Positions 6,084 to 6,906 of a DNA stretch of 6,906 bases are shown here, piece by piece; position 1 is the stretch's first letter; each line of letters opens with the position of its first letter. The stretch is taken from the NCBI GenBank assembly GCA_027858455.1, contig JAQICQ010000228.1:1-6906 (forward strand), in the 5' to 3' direction. Source of the stretch: Elusimicrobiota bacterium (GTDB taxonomy: Bacteria; CG03; SLGR01; JAGXOG01). A program made the position numbers and the translations under genes. The notes beneath the pieces are model-generated. The model did no database searches, had not been told where the DNA came from, and saw only the letters and a program-made list of their open reading frames with translations.

Positions 6084-6653
6084 CTATGGCTTTAAAAAAA
6101 GCTTTTCGCTTATCTCCGCCCAGTCTTTTACTCTTATCAGTCCGTTTGAATCCTTATGGTTTCTGTTCCAGGGACGGTCCATGAGAAAAACTTTAGTTCC
6201 CACTTTAGATACTTCCAGCGCAAACTCAAGGCGATCCTCAATAAAAAAGTCCAGCTTAATATTGTGTTCTTTTATATAGGAAAGTTTGGAATCCATATCG
6301 GTAAAAATTGTTTTTTTAGAGGGTATCTTATGCTTTTTAATCCAGGCGACAGTTGTGTTTTTAGCCAGGGCGGGGCGCGATGTAATTATATACAAATTAT
6401 GCATTTTGCCGATCTTTTTTAACGCCTCAAGCGCGCCTTCGTAAAAAGGTATCTCGTCCCAAATATCATCTTCAAACATTTCCTTAACTGCTTTTGCAAC
6501 CTGCTCTTTTGAAACATTCAGACAGTCCTCAAAAAAATATTCTGTAATCTCTTCCTGTTTAAACCTCTGTCCTGTTACCCGGTGAATATATTCAAGATAT
6601 ACTTCAACTGTATCAACTATAACTCCGTCTATGTCAATCCCTATGTTTTTCAT
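6084..6653 (-). CDS. HAD-superfamily 5'-nucleotidase-like phosphatase
   Basis: The 189-residue protein is the usual length for 5'(3')-deoxyribonucleotidase-like (NT5C, PF06941) proteins. HAD motifs in order: motif I IGIDIDGVIVDT, with the nucleophile Asp7 and general acid Asp9; a helical cap insert at about 16-75; motif II YIITSRP (Thr91/Ser92); motif III Lys123 in DSKLSYIK; and motif IV FFIEDR (Glu139, Asp140), which binds Mg2+. The later LMDRPWNR segment is typical of the NT5C group. It is predicted to hydrolyse a small phosphate ester, probably a nucleoside monophosphate, in the cytoplasm; the precise substrate is unknown. ATG 6653 is preceded by AAGGA (6670-6666) at 12 nt, a rather long spacing. 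No clear promoter was found upstream. It is followed without gap by the interrupted frame at 6083. Confidence 0.88.
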   Translation of the reverse strand: MKNIGIDIDGVIVDTVEVYLEYIHRVTGQRFKQEEITEYFFEDCLNVSKEQVAKAVKEMFEDDIWDEIPFYEGALEALKKIGKMHNLYIITSRPALAKNTTVAWIKKHKIPSKKTIFTDMDSKLSYIKEHNIKLDFFIEDRLEFALEVSKVGTKVFLMDRPWNRNHKDSNGLIRVKDWAEISEKLFLKP

Positions 6654-6732
6654 TTGTTAATATTGTCCTTTTATAATCCGGCCCGCTCTATTTTATTAGT
6701 TTAATAAATTAGGATTTTTTTTCAATATAAAC

Positions 6733-6830
6733 GGACAGCCCCACTGTCTTTTAGATAAAGAATTTAGATTGATTCTATAAATTTACTAACACAAACATAT
6801 ACTGCCTCTATACGAGTGGGCGTACTGTCC
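6733..6830. repeat. Nested inverted repeat in the right intergenic region
   Basis: GGACAGCCCCAC (6733-6744) and GTGGGCGTACTGTCC (6816-6830) are inverted copies: CCCAC/GTGGG and GGACAG/CTGTCC pair, separated by a small asymmetric loop (C against CGTA). The left arm also forms its own hairpin, GACAG-CCCCA-CTGTC (6734-6748), followed by TTTT. TCTATAAATTT occurs twice (6774-6784 and 6841-6851). No coding capacity lies between the arms. It could be a small palindromic (REP/MITE-like) element or a structured RNA; the sequence does not decide. Confidence 0.35.
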
Positions 6831-6859
6831 AATACTTCTCTCTATAAATTTTTGGTATC

Positions 6860-6889
6860 TTCAAAATGTGAGAGGCTCAGCCTCTCACA
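6860..6889 (-). terminator. Candidate terminator of a minus-strand gene beyond the right edge
   Basis: TGTGAGAGGC (6867-6876) and GCCTCTCACA (6880-6889) form a perfect 10-bp stem with a 3-nt loop. On the minus strand the stem is followed by TTTTG (6865-6861), a short T-run, so it fits a Rho-independent terminator for a transcript entering from the right. On the plus strand no T-run follows. The T-run is short, and the hairpin could instead be part of a dispersed repeat. Confidence 0.45.
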
Positions 6890-6906
6890 AATCACTAAAT
6901 TAGAAC

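Noticed and set aside
6043..6422. Plus-strand frames overlapping the phosphatase (6043-6279, 6156-6422)
   Set aside because: The minus-strand gene shows all HAD motifs in order; these are shadows.
1..6906. CRISPR array, tRNA, rRNA or intact insertion sequence
   Set aside because: No regularly spaced repeats, no tRNA cloverleaf or rRNA-like stretch, and no transposase frame were seen on either strand.

Overview
The window looks like AT-rich chromosomal DNA from a diderm (outer-membrane) bacterium, probably one of the uncultivated lineages whose genomes carry many secreted beta-helix proteins with a FlgD-like C-terminal domain and PorV/UPF0164-family outer-membrane proteins. That placement is inferred from the protein families only; no rRNA or phylogenetic marker is present.

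Left two-thirds, minus strand: a two-gene unit read right to left. It starts at a promoter near 4358-4363, passes through a c-di-GMP-I (GEMM-I) riboswitch at about 4342-4247 and an expression platform that hides the ribosome binding site, then encodes a roughly 1240-residue secreted surface protein (4167-445, TTG start). That protein has a NosD-type beta-helix, Ig/Fn3-like domains, two modules with EF-hand-like calcium loops, a long acidic insertion and a FlgD-like C-terminal domain. Its stop overlaps the start of a PorV/UPF0164-family outer-membrane protein (448 to beyond the left edge). The simplest reading is that c-di-GMP, the biofilm/sessility second messenger, sets translation of a large cell-surface protein together with an outer-membrane partner that may export or anchor it.

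Centre, plus strand: a divergently transcribed ArsP/DUF318-family membrane permease (4669-5841). It has a consensus sigma70-type promoter (TTGACA, 17 nt, TATAAT) whose -10 box lies inside a perfect 16-bp palindrome, a likely repressor operator. A doubtful small ORF (4604-4389, minus) lies between the two promoters.

Right, minus strand: a HAD-superfamily 5'-nucleotidase-like phosphatase (6653-6084). Immediately after it, in the same frame, is an 82-codon frame (6083-5838) interrupted by one in-frame TAG; it is either a small gene broken by a nonsense codon or a recoded/readthrough extension. The last 250 bases hold no convincing gene, only a nested inverted repeat (6733-6830) and a strong hairpin (6867-6889) that could terminate a minus-strand transcript entering from the right.
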